Positions 8,441 to 16,223 of a DNA stretch of 64,000 nucleotides are shown here, one piece after another (the first letter of the stretch is position 1; each line of letters starts with the position of its first letter). Source of the DNA: Taklimakanibacter albus (GTDB lineage: Bacteria; Pseudomonadota; Alphaproteobacteria; Rhizobiales; Aestuariivirgaceae); the NCBI RefSeq assembly GCF_016595235.1, contig NZ_JAENHL010000004.1, forward strand, positions 152,343 to 216,342, in the 5' to 3' direction. The translations under genes were made by a program, and so were the position numbers. The notes beneath the pieces were generated by a model, which was given only the letters and a program-made list of their open reading frames with translations, had not been told where the DNA came from and made no database searches.

Positions 8441-9437
8441 GGAGAGCCTCGCTGGAACGGTTCACGATGGGACAGGCGGCGAGCACATGGCGATCGGCGG
8501 TCGGCGCCAGAAGCGGCCGCGCAGTTTCACAAGTCGGAACCGCATGGCGGCAACGCTCGACAAAGGCACAGCCCGGAATGGGCGCGCCCAGTACCGGCGG
8601 CATGCCCGGCAGCCCGCGAAAGGTGGAGCCCGGCAAATCCTCAGCGCGCGGGATCGCGTCGATCAGGCCCATCGTGTAGGGATGCCGCGGCGCCGTCAGC
8701 ACGCTCTGCACCGGGCCATATTCCATCACCCGTCCGGCATACATGACGGCAAGGCGTGACGCGATGCCGGCGACGACGCCCATGTCGTGGGTGATGAGCA
8801 CCATCGCCATGTTGAGGCGCTTCTGCAGGTCCTTGAGCAAGGCGATGATCTGCGCCTGCACGGTGACGTCGAGGGCCGTCGTCGGCTCATCGGCGATGAG
8901 GAGCTTGGGCTCGGCCGCGATGGCGATGGCGATCATCACGCGCTGGCGCAGGCCCCCCGACAGCTCATGCGGATATTGCCGGAGCCGCGCCTCGGGATCG
9001 GACATGCGCACCATCTTGAGAAGATCGAGCGCCCGCGCCTCGGCCTGTGTGGAGGTGAGGCTCAGATGCAGCTCGGCGACCTCGGCGATCTGCCGGCGGA
9101 TGGTGCGTGCCGGGTTGAGCGCGCTCATCGGGTCCTGGAAGATGACGCCGATAGAGCCGCCGCGCAGCTTGCGCAGAGCCTCGTCATTCATCCCCACCAG
9201 CTCCTTGCCGTCGAAGCGGATGGAGCCCGAGACATGGATGCTGACGCCCAGCGGCATGAGCCCCAGCGGCGCAAAATTGAGCACCGTCTTGCCGCTGCCG
9301 CTTTCACCGACAATGGCGAGCGTCTCGCCGGCCGCGACCGAATAGGAGACCTGATCGACCGGACGCAATGCCGAGCGGGCGGTGAACAGATCGATGGATA
9401 GATCGCGGACGGTCAGGATCGGAGATGACGTGCTCAT
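8430..9437 (-). CDS. ABC importer ATPase, OppD/DppD type
   Basis: 335 residues from ATG 9437 ([18 protein letters not shown]). Walker [10 protein letters not shown]-loop [10 protein letters not shown], signature [12 protein letters not shown], Walker [14 protein letters not shown]-loop LITHDM, and the oligopeptide_ABC C-terminus with [10 protein letters not shown]. It pairs with the OppF-type ATPase downstream. The start overlaps the permease stop by 4 bp (ATGA). The open frame continues far upstream antisense to nothing real, but the part before 9437 is only the shadow of the permease gene; the homologous N-terminus fixes the start. Confidence 0.93.
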   Translation of the reverse strand: MSTSSPILTVRDLSIDLFTARSALRPVDQVSYSVAAGETLAIVGESGSGKTVLNFAPLGLMPLGVSIHVSGSIRFDGKELVGMNDEALRKLRGGSIGVIFQDPMSALNPARTIRRQIAEVAELHLSLTSTQAEARALDLLKMVRMSDPEARLRQYPHELSGGLRQRVMIAIAIAAEPKLLIADEPTTALDVTVQAQIIALLKDLQKRLNMAMVLITHDMGVVAGIASRLAVMYAGRVMEYGPVQSVLTAPRHPYTMGLIDAIPRAEDLPGSTFRGLPGMPPVLGAPIPGCAFVERCRHAVPTCETARPLLAPTADRHVLAACPIVNRSSEALHAG

Positions 9438-10324
9438 GCTGCTTCCTTCGCCCACAAAGCCGCGGTCAGTTGCCGTTTGCGCAGAACCCTCGCCGACAGC
9501 GGCGTCGGCACGCGGTTGAGCGCCACGGCTTCGCCCAGCAGATTGAAGCCGATCACCACCGCCGTCAGCGCGAGGCCAGGCAGGATCACCTGGCGGGGCG
9601 ACGCCTCGAGATAGGGCAGCGCGTCGACTAGCATCTGGCCCCATTCGGGCGTCGGCGGCTGGATGCCGAGACCAAGGAAGCTCAGCGTGGCGATGGCCAG
9701 CGCGACCGCGCCCGCATCGGCCGTGGCATAGACGAGCACGGCGCCGAGCGTCGTCGGCAGCAGATGCTTGAAATAGATGCGCAACGGGCTGGCGCCGAGG
9801 ACGCGCAGGGATTCGATATGCGGGCGGTTCATCACATTGACCGCGACGGCGCGGCTGATGCGGGCGCTGCCCGGCCACCAGGCGAGCGCCAGAGCGAGGA
9901 TCATGTTCCAATAGCCGGTGCCGAAGATACCGATGACGGCCAGCGCCACGATGAGGCTCGGCATGGCGAGACCGACATCGACGATGCGCATCAGCCCCTC
10001 CTCGACCCAGCCGCGGCGGTAGCCGGCGATCGTGCCGATGGTGACGCCGACCGAGAGCGCCAGGATGAGCACGAGGCTCATGCCGACAACGGAAGTGCGC
10101 GCCGCGGCGATCAGCCGGCTCAGCGTGTCGCGGCCGAGATGGTCGGTTCCCAGCCAATGGGTGAAGGACATGTCCTGGTTCGCCTGCAGCAGGTCCTGGG
10201 CATTGGGATCATGCGGCGTCAGCCACGGCGCGAAGATGCCGAGGAAGAGGAAGATGGCGACCGCGCCGACGGCGACTTTCGGCATGCCGGCGATGGTGGA
10301 AAGGAAAGCGCGCAGAAATTTCAT
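9434..10324 (-). CDS. ABC importer permease, DppC/NikC type
   Basis: 296 residues from ATG 10324 (MKFLRAFLSTIAGMPKVA). Inner-membrane permease with an N-terminal OppC_N segment, a periplasmic loop with FTHWLGTDHLGRDTLSRLI (the hallmark GTDxxGRD) and the EAA coupling motif ESLRVLGASPLRIYFKHLLP. About six membrane segments. It forms the channel with the DppB-type partner. The junction with the DppB stop is 2 bp and the one with the ATPase start is a 4-bp overlap, as in a tight operon. Confidence 0.93.
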   Translation of the reverse strand: MKFLRAFLSTIAGMPKVAVGAVAIFLFLGIFAPWLTPHDPNAQDLLQANQDMSFTHWLGTDHLGRDTLSRLIAAARTSVVGMSLVLILALSVGVTIGTIAGYRRGWVEEGLMRIVDVGLAMPSLIVALAVIGIFGTGYWNMILALALAWWPGSARISRAVAVNVMNRPHIESLRVLGASPLRIYFKHLLPTTLGAVLVYATADAGAVALAIATLSFLGLGIQPPTPEWGQMLVDALPYLEASPRQVILPGLALTAVVIGFNLLGEAVALNRVPTPLSARVLRKRQLTAALWAKEAA

Positions 10325-10326
10325 CG

Positions 10327-11262
10327 TCAGCTCCCTTGCCGCCTGAGTTTGGGGTCGGTGAAGATCATGCCGATATCGACCAGAAGATTGAGAAGGATGA
10401 AGAAGGAGATGAAGATCAGGAGGCAGGCCTGCACGACCATGAAGTCGCGGAAGCGGATGCCGGTCAGGAAGAGATCGCCGACGCCATGCCAGGCGAAGAG
10501 CGGCTCGACCACGACGGCGCCCACCACCATCACGCCGGTCTGGGCGCCCAACGCGTTGATATAGGTAGGCGCGATATTGGGCAGCGCGTCGCGGAAGAGA
10601 ATGGCGCGCCGGTTCAGCCCCTTGGCGACGGCGGTGAGCGCGAAGGGACGCGCCATCGCCTCTTCGAGCCCGACCCGCACCACCCGGCTCAAGACCGCGG
10701 CCGGCAGGAGGCCGATAGTGAACCAGGGCAGGATCCAGCTCGACGGCCCGGCGAGCCCGAAAGTCGGCACGAGGCGAAGCTCGACCGCGAAGGCATAGAT
10801 CAGCAGCGCGCCGACGAAGAAGGACGGCATCGAAGCGCCCAGCAAGGCGACACCGCGGCCCGCCACATCCGGCCACTGCCGTGGCCACATGGCCCCGGCG
10901 AAGCCGAAGACGAGGCTGAGAAGCAAGGCGACCGTGCCGCCGCCCGCCACCAGCATCGCCGTCACCGGAATGCGGCTCGCCAGCGCCGGCCCGACCTCCT
11001 CGCCCGTCTTGTAGGAGATGCCGAGATTACCGGTGAGCGCGCCCGTGAGCCACCCGGCGTACCGCACCGGGATGGGATCGTTGAGCCCGAGCTCCTCCTC
11101 GATCTTCTGGATGTCGGCGAAGCTCGCATTGGGCGATCTCAATTCGGCGATCAGCACCGCGATATTGCCGGGCGCCGACACGACGAGCGTGAAGCACAGC
11201 AGCGTGGCGAGGACCAGCAGCACCAGCGAGTTGTGGACCCGGCGCGAGACCAGAGACAGCAT
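10327..11262 (-). CDS. ABC importer permease, DppB/NikB type
   Basis: 311 residues. N-terminal membrane anchor (NSLVLLVLATLLCFTLVV), the periplasmic NDPIPVRYAGWLTGALTGNLGISY segment typical of DppB/NikB, and the C-terminal channel domain with the EAA-like GLNRRAILFRDALPNIAPTYI and VVVEPLFAWHGVGDLFLTGIRFRD. About six membrane spans. Starts 3 bp after the substrate-binding protein gene, so it belongs to the same transcript. Confidence 0.93.
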   Translation of the reverse strand: MLSLVSRRVHNSLVLLVLATLLCFTLVVSAPGNIAVLIAELRSPNASFADIQKIEEELGLNDPIPVRYAGWLTGALTGNLGISYKTGEEVGPALASRIPVTAMLVAGGGTVALLLSLVFGFAGAMWPRQWPDVAGRGVALLGASMPSFFVGALLIYAFAVELRLVPTFGLAGPSSWILPWFTIGLLPAAVLSRVVRVGLEEAMARPFALTAVAKGLNRRAILFRDALPNIAPTYINALGAQTGVMVVGAVVVEPLFAWHGVGDLFLTGIRFRDFMVVQACLLIFISFFILLNLLVDIGMIFTDPKLRRQGS

Positions 11263-11265
11263 GGT

Positions 11266-12846
11266 CTAGCTCTGCTCGCTCAAGGTGATGCCTTCATAGG
11301 GAAGATCATATTCGGTCGAAGGCGGCGTAAAGCCCTTCACGCGCGGCGAGTGCGCCCACATCGACGGCACATAGAGCAAGGGGGCGACCGCCGCCTCGGC
11401 CTGGAACCAGTCATAGATGTTCTGCAGCGCGGTTTCGATATTCGCTTCCGACGCCTGCATCACGGCGGTGACCAGCGGGTCGAGATTCTGCGCATCGACG
11501 AAGAGCTTGCCGTCGACGCCATTGTCATAGGTCGACAGGAACAACCCGACGATGCTGCCGAAGGGCTCATAGGGCGCGCCGAAAGTGAGGAAGAAGGCCA
11601 TGTCGTATTTGCGCGCCGGAATATCGCTGTGGCGCGAGGCGTGGTCGATCGAGCGGATCGTCAGGTCGATGCCGATCTCGCGCAGTTGCGCCTGCATGAC
11701 CTCGGCGACGGCGCGCGATCCGGCGATCTGCTCCTCGCTCGCGACGAGCTCGACGGCGAGCGGCTTGCCGTCCCTCTCGCGGATGTCATCACCCGTCCAT
11801 CCCGCCTCCTCGAGCAAGGCCTTGGCGGCGGCAACGTCACGCGCGGGGACATCGACAGGTTTGCCGGCCATCGGCACGGTCGGTGCGAAGAAGTTGCCGG
11901 CGGGCTGCGCCAGTCCCTGATAGAGCACCTGGGCGATCGCCGCGCGGTCGAAGCCGATATTGATCGCCTTGCGGACGCGCGCATCCTTCAGCGCCGCATT
12001 GCGGTCGGGATTAAAGCCCAGCACGATGGTGGTCGTGCCGGTCTCGACCGAGACCTCGATGCCGGCCTTCTTGAGCGTCGTCGCCTCATTGGCGGTGAGC
12101 GGCGCCAGGAAATCACCGCCGGTGAGGTCGATCTCGCCGGCCCGGAGCGCCGCCATGCGGCTGCGTGAATCCGGCAAGACCTTGAGCTCGAGGCGCTCGA
12201 AGGACGGCTTGTCGCCCCAATAGCCGTCGAAGCGGCGGAACGAGCTGCCTTCATTGGTGGCGCTGTCCTGAATCCACGGGCCGGTCCCGACCGGCGCCTG
12301 ATAGTTGCCGTCCTTATCCACGGATTTGGGGCTGAGGAAGCGGCTCGGCCGGATGAAGGAAAGCTCATAGAGAAGGCCGAGCACCGGCTCCTTGAACCGG
12401 ATTTCAATCGTATTCTCGTCGATGATCTTCTTGCTCTCATAGGCGCGCGACAGGTTCATCCAGTTCTGCGCGTCTTTGCCGATCCAGCGGTCGAGATTCC
12501 ACATGCAGCTCTCGGCGTTCCACGCCGTGCCATCCTGGAAGGTGACGCCCTGGCGCAGCTTGAGGCGGAGCAGCTTGCCGCCCTCCTCGAGCGTCCATTC
12601 GGTGGCGAGGCAAGGCAGCGCCTCGCCGTTCCGACCATACCGGATCAAAGGCTCGAAGATGAGATCCTGCACGCCCCACAGGCCTGCATATTTATGCGGA
12701 TTGAGATCGCCGGCCGGCTTCATGATCGCCACCGTCAGCGCGCTGCCCGTAGCAGTCTGCGCGATGGCGGAGAAGATCGGGAATGTACCAAAGGCGGCAG
12801 GCGTGGCGAGCATGCCCTTGAGAAAGATGCGTCTGGACGTCGTCAT
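11266..12846 (-). CDS. Nickel/dipeptide-type ABC substrate-binding protein (SBP_bac_5)
   Basis: 526 residues. The N-terminus SRRIFLKG followed by a hydrophobic stretch and AIAQ looks like a Tat or Sec signal. The body is a family 5 binding protein (DppA/OppA/NikA fold), with NPHKYAGLWGVQDLIFEPLI, the APVGTGPWIQ turn, and a C-terminus reading FGAPYEPFGSIVGLF. The text resembles NikA more than OppA, so Ni-chelate, di/tripeptide or a related small cationic ligand are all possible. It is the first gene of a five-gene importer operon ending in an aminotransferase. Two palindromic GntR-type sites lie 21-69 bp upstream, pointing to control by the regulator at 4131-4892. Confidence 0.9.
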   Translation of the reverse strand: MTTSRRIFLKGMLATPAAFGTFPIFSAIAQTATGSALTVAIMKPAGDLNPHKYAGLWGVQDLIFEPLIRYGRNGEALPCLATEWTLEEGGKLLRLKLRQGVTFQDGTAWNAESCMWNLDRWIGKDAQNWMNLSRAYESKKIIDENTIEIRFKEPVLGLLYELSFIRPSRFLSPKSVDKDGNYQAPVGTGPWIQDSATNEGSSFRRFDGYWGDKPSFERLELKVLPDSRSRMAALRAGEIDLTGGDFLAPLTANEATTLKKAGIEVSVETGTTTIVLGFNPDRNAALKDARVRKAINIGFDRAAIAQVLYQGLAQPAGNFFAPTVPMAGKPVDVPARDVAAAKALLEEAGWTGDDIRERDGKPLAVELVASEEQIAGSRAVAEVMQAQLREIGIDLTIRSIDHASRHSDIPARKYDMAFFLTFGAPYEPFGSIVGLFLSTYDNGVDGKLFVDAQNLDPLVTAVMQASEANIETALQNIYDWFQAEAAVAPLLYVPSMWAHSPRVKGFTPPSTEYDLPYEGITLSEQS

Positions 12847-12866
12847 CGGCGTTTCCCTCGATTTTG

Positions 12867-12884
12867 TTATTGTCTATACAATAA
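12867..12884. promoter_or_regulatory. GntR/HutC-type operator 1 of the ABC importer operon
   Basis: TTATTGTCTATACAATAA: perfect 7-bp arms TTATTGT/ACAATAA around CTAT, with core GTCTATAC matching GT-N-TA-N-AC of HutC regulators. It lies 21 bp before the substrate-binding protein start. Confidence 0.7.
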
Positions 12885-12899
12885 GAAATATGAGATTTT

Positions 12900-12915
12900 T
12901 ATTGTCTAGGCAATA
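12900..12915. promoter_or_regulatory. GntR/HutC-type operator 2 of the ABC importer operon
   Basis: TATTGTCTAGGCAATA is palindromic apart from one pair and shares TATTGTCTA with operator 1. Its centre is 32 bp (about three helical turns) from that of operator 1, so two dimers could bind on the same DNA face. Confidence 0.65.
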
Positions 12916-13010
12916 GAAAATCGTCGCCCTCGGTGAGATTCTCAAAACCCCGGGCGCGCAGGACGGTCCGATGCGGTACGAGCGGCGATGGCCGCTTCAC
13001 GCCTCCTCCC

Positions 13011-13940
13011 TTAAGACTGTTCGGGAGGCAGCGCCGATGAGAAGTAAGGCGCCATCCATTGGTAGAAGAGCTGAACGCGCGGTTCCTGATAACGGCGTCG
13101 CTGTGAGATCACATACCAACCGCCGTCGGCTTCAGTAGTGATCGCAAAAGGACGCAGCAACGAGCCTTCCTTGACATAGGAGCCGGCGAGTTCCTCGCTC
13201 GCCAGCGTTATGCCGCCGCCGTGATAGGCGATGTCGATGGCGAAGCCGGTGTCATTGCAATAGATATGTTTGCGAAATGCACTGAGACCAGAGATGCCTG
13301 CGGCCTCCAGCCATTGCCGCCATTCCTGTCCGTCATCCTGGTGAATGATCGGATAGTCGACGAGATCAAGGATGGTGCGTGGAATTCCCCCACGCGCGGA
13401 GAAAAGCTTGGCGCTGCAGACCGGCGCCAGCTTCACCTGCCCCAACAGCATCGTCACATGATCAGGCCACGGTCCTTTGCCGAACAGGATTCCGATATCG
13501 GTATCCTCTTCATGGGCGACCCGGCCATTGTCGACCAGTTTCAGATTGCAGCCGACATGCGGATGGCGCTCCACGAAATCTCGCACATGGCGTGACAACC
13601 ACTTGCTGCCAAACATCGAAGAGCACGTGATGGTCATCGTGCCGGCCGATCCGGCGCTTTGATGCAGCACCTGAACGGAATCGGCGAGCGCGCCCAGCGT
13701 CGTCTGAACTGTGCCGAGGAACAGCCGGCCCTCCGGACTTAGCCTGACCGAACGGCCATGCCGTTCGAACAGAGACACGCCGAGGCTCTCCTCGAGCCTC
13801 TTGATCTGATGGCTGACGGCGCTGTCGGTGAGGTGAAGCGCACGCGCCGCTTGCGAGAAGCTCTCGCTTTGCGCGGCGATGCGGAAAGTTGGAAGTGTAT
13901 CGAGCGGAATACGCATGGCACCTAGATGAATTACATTCAT
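13011..13940 (-). CDS. LysR-family regulator (GcvA-like)
   Basis: 309 residues from ATG 13940, or 301 from ATG 13916 (MRIPLDTLPTFRIAAQ), which better matches the N-terminus of GcvA-like proteins. Helix-turn-helix SFSQAARALHLTDSAVSHQI followed by LGVSLFERHGRSVRLS, then the substrate-binding domain. The GcvA branch often controls amino-acid metabolism. It is divergent from the amino-acid importer/M20/M24 operon that starts at 14036. Two T-N11-A boxes with ATTCA half sites fill the gap; one overlaps the distal start codon, which favours 13916 or tight autoregulation. Confidence 0.9.
   Translation of the reverse strand: MNVIHLGAMRIPLDTLPTFRIAAQSESFSQAARALHLTDSAVSHQIKRLEESLGVSLFERHGRSVRLSPEGRLFLGTVQTTLGALADSVQVLHQSAGSAGTMTITCSSMFGSKWLSRHVRDFVERHPHVGCNLKLVDNGRVAHEEDTDIGILFGKGPWPDHVTMLLGQVKLAPVCSAKLFSARGGIPRTILDLVDYPIIHQDDGQEWRQWLEAAGISGLSAFRKHIYCNDTGFAIDIAYHGGGITLASEELAGSYVKEGSLLRPFAITTEADGGWYVISQRRRYQEPRVQLFYQWMAPYFSSALPPEQS
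13927..13939. promoter_or_regulatory. LysR box 1 (autoregulatory site)
   Basis: TGAATTACATTCA is a T-N11-A box with perfect 5-bp arms TGAAT/ATTCA. The palindrome extends to 17 bp (13925-13941, GATGAAT-TAC-ATTCATC). It lies over the 5' end of the LysR gene. Confidence 0.65.
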
Positions 13941-13968
13941 CGATCTTCTTAAAAACGATCACTGGATG

Positions 13969-13981
13969 TCAATGTGATTCA
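13969..13981. promoter_or_regulatory. LysR box 2 (target operon side)
   Basis: TCAATGTGATTCA has the T-N11-A form and the same ATTCA right half as box 1, with centres 42 bp (about four turns) apart. It lies 55 bp before the binding-protein start, a usual place for a LysR activation site. Confidence 0.5.
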
Positions 13982-14035
13982 TACTACTATCGCGACCGCC
14001 ACGTCGGCCAATGATGACATCCGGGAGAAAACACC

Positions 14036-14827
14036 ATGAAACAATTGGGAAAACTGCTGCAGGTGATGCTGCTTTCGGTTTGGGCCGTGCTCGCCGGCAC
14101 AGGTACCGGGTCCGCCGACACGCTTGCCGACATCAAGAGCCGCGGCACGCTCCGGGTCGGCATGGCCGATTCAACGCCGTCCCAGTCGAAGGATCCCAAC
14201 AGCAACGAATGGGAAGGCTTCAATGTCGACATGGCGAAGAATCTCGCCGAGCAGCTCGGGGTGAAGCTCGAAATTGTCGATGCCTCCTGGAGCACCCTCA
14301 TTCCCGGATTGCTGGCCGGGCAATATGACATCGCGATGTGCGACATGTTCGCCACGCCAAAACGAGCCCAGACTGTCGCGTTCACGACGCCTTATATGAA
14401 TCTGGGCTTCTCCTGGGTGGTGCGCGCCGACTTCCCCGGTGAAGACGCCGCCGCTCTCGACGACCCGGCGATCCGGATTGCCAATTTGTCGGGCTCCGCC
14501 ATGGGTGATATCATCCGCAAGCTCGCCCCCCGGGCGCAGGTCAAAGACGTCGCCAGCGACAATGTCTTCTCACCGCATCTCGAAGTGGCTTCCGGCCGCG
14601 CCGACGCCACCTTGTCCGACCATTACAACAATACGCAATTCCTCAAGCGCAATCCCAGCGTGAAAGCGCGCATTCTCGGCGGCGACAAGCAGTTCCAGCA
14701 AACGCCCATGGCCTATGCGGTGCGTCCCGACGATCAGCCGTTCCTCAACATGCTGAATAGCTGGATCATCTACAACCAGACCACCGGCTTCTCCGAGGAG
14801 CTCAGGCACAAATGGTACGGCTTCTGA
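14036..14827 (+). CDS. Amino-acid ABC substrate-binding protein (family 3)
   Basis: 263 residues with a Sec signal peptide (MKQLGKLLQVMLLSVWAVLAG, cleavage near GSAD). The mature part is a family 3 solute-binding protein: LADIKSRGTLRVGMADSTPSQ, then WEGFNVDMAKNLAEQLGVKLEIV, then the LIPGLLAGQYDIAMCDMFATPKRAQTVAFT segment that marks polar amino-acid binders. First gene of an operon with two permeases, an M20 hydrolase and a DoeA-like M24 protein. The ligand may be an N-acylated or cyclic amino-acid derivative, by analogy with ectoine binding protein EhuB, but the binding residues cannot be judged by eye. Confidence 0.9.
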   Translation: MKQLGKLLQVMLLSVWAVLAGTGTGSADTLADIKSRGTLRVGMADSTPSQSKDPNSNEWEGFNVDMAKNLAEQLGVKLEIVDASWSTLIPGLLAGQYDIAMCDMFATPKRAQTVAFTTPYMNLGFSWVVRADFPGEDAAALDDPAIRIANLSGSAMGDIIRKLAPRAQVKDVASDNVFSPHLEVASGRADATLSDHYNNTQFLKRNPSVKARILGGDKQFQQTPMAYAVRPDDQPFLNMLNSWIIYNQTTGFSEELRHKWYGF

Positions 14828-14866
14828 TGCTCTAGCAGCCGCATCCACTCTCACCACCTCAGCGCT

Positions 14867-15556
14867 GTGATCATCATGTATTCCATCGTCAGCGATCTCC
14901 TGCCCGGCTTTCTGACACAATATTGGCTGGCTCTTGCTTTCGCCGTGCTGACGTCGCTCAAGTTCCTGGCCTTGGGTGTCGGCGTCGGCTTCACCGCCGG
15001 CCTGGGCCTGGCCATTGCCCAGCTCTCACCTTCGCCCTGGCTGCGCGGTCCTGTCGTGGCACTGGTCGAGCTGATCCGCAACACGCCGCTTCTCGTCCAG
15101 CTGTTCTGGATACATTTCGCGCTGCCGGCGCTGACCGGCATCGGCAGCTCTCCCGAGCGCAGCGCCGCCATCGGCATCGCCCTGTCCGGGGCGTGCTATT
15201 TCAGCGAGATCATCAGGGGCGGCATCCAGGGGGTGCCCAAAGGCCAGCGCGACGCCGCGGCGGCGCTTGGCTTGTCACGCTGGTGCATCTGGAGCCGCAT
15301 CGTGCTGCCGCAAGCGGTCATCGACACACTGCCGGCGCTGGCCAACACGGTCCTGTCCTTCTTCAAGGCAACCTCGATCCTATCGGTCATCGCCGTGCCG
15401 GAATTGATGATGACATCGACCCGGATCAGCGCGCGCACCGGCGACCCGATCGGCGTCCTGACCTTGATGACTCTTCTCTACATCTTCGTCGGCGCCTTGC
15501 TCACGCTCATGCTCCATCGCGTCGAGACCGCTTTCAAGCTCAGGAGCACACGCTGA
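14867..15556 (+). CDS. Amino-acid ABC permease (HisM/GltJ type), subunit 1
   Basis: 229 residues (ATG 14867; ATG 14876 is an alternative). Polar amino-acid permease with about five membrane spans. RNTPLLVQLFWIHFALP and the coupling motif IIRGGIQGVPKGQRDAAAALGLS are diagnostic of the His/Glu/Gln/Arg uptake group. Its stop overlaps the start of the second permease gene (TGATG), so the two subunits are coupled. No ATPase gene follows; the ATPase must be supplied from elsewhere. Confidence 0.92.
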   Translation: MIIMYSIVSDLLPGFLTQYWLALAFAVLTSLKFLALGVGVGFTAGLGLAIAQLSPSPWLRGPVVALVELIRNTPLLVQLFWIHFALPALTGIGSSPERSAAIGIALSGACYFSEIIRGGIQGVPKGQRDAAAALGLSRWCIWSRIVLPQAVIDTLPALANTVLSFFKATSILSVIAVPELMMTSTRISARTGDPIGVLTLMTLLYIFVGALLTLMLHRVETAFKLRSTR

Positions 15557-16218
15557 TGCGCCTTGATCTGACCTTCCTCGCCGAAACCTGGCCGCAGCTC
15601 GCACAAGGCGTGCTGGCGACGCTCGCCATCACAGCAATCTCCTTTCTCGGAGCCCTTGTCCTGGGCTATGGCCTGACGATCCTGCGGCTCTCCGGCCGTA
15701 CCGGCTTGCAGCGCGCCGGAAATCTCTATGTGGCGCTGTTCCGGGTGATCCCCGAGCTTGGCGTGATCTTCTGGAGCTATTACTGCCTGCCGATCCTCCT
15801 CGGCCTGGCGCTGTCGGAATACACCTGCGGAATTCTGGCCCTGATGGCAATCGGCGCCGCCTATGCATCCGAGATCTTCCGCGCCGGTTACAACGCGCTT
15901 CCTCGCGGCCAGATGGACGCGGCGCGCGCTCTGGGGCTCGGCAACTGGCAGACCTGGCGCCTGGTTCTAGCCCCACAGATCCTCCGCCGAACGATGCCCG
16001 CTCTCATCAATTGCGGCATCGACACGCTCAAGAATTCGACACTCCTCGCTGCAATCGGTGCGTCGGAGCTCGCCTATCAAGCCTATCAGATCGGCAATGC
16101 CACTTATAACTATCTCGCCCCTTTCACCTTCGTGGCGATCGTATTCTTTCTGATCATCTTCCCCTTGAGTCTCCTCTCGCGCCACCGCGAAGCGGCGCTG
16201 CAGAGACAGTCACGGTAA
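15556..16218 (+). CDS. Amino-acid ABC permease (HisQ/GltK type), subunit 2
   Basis: 220 residues from ATG 15556, which overlaps the preceding stop by one base. About five membrane spans, FRVIPELGVIFWSYYCLPILLG in place of the usual RNTPxL motif, and the EAA loop IFRAGYNALPRGQMDAARALGLG. Pairs with the permease upstream to form a heterodimeric channel. The M20 hydrolase gene begins 5 bp later, binding transport and breakdown into one transcript. Confidence 0.92.
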   Translation: MRLDLTFLAETWPQLAQGVLATLAITAISFLGALVLGYGLTILRLSGRTGLQRAGNLYVALFRVIPELGVIFWSYYCLPILLGLALSEYTCGILALMAIGAAYASEIFRAGYNALPRGQMDAARALGLGNWQTWRLVLAPQILRRTMPALINCGIDTLKNSTLLAAIGASELAYQAYQIGNATYNYLAPFTFVAIVFFLIIFPLSLLSRHREAALQRQSR

Positions 16219-16223
16219 CATCC

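Noticed and set aside
8430-10157. Reading the OppD-type ATPase as a 575-residue protein with a long N-terminal extension
   Set aside because: The extra 240 codons are the out-of-frame shadow of the DppC-type permease; the homologous N-terminus and ATGA overlap fix the start at 9437.
10336-12168. Open frame of about 610 codons opposite the DppB-type permease and binding-protein genes
   Set aside because: No family match, composition of an antisense shadow, no ribosome site; the minus-strand genes are certain.
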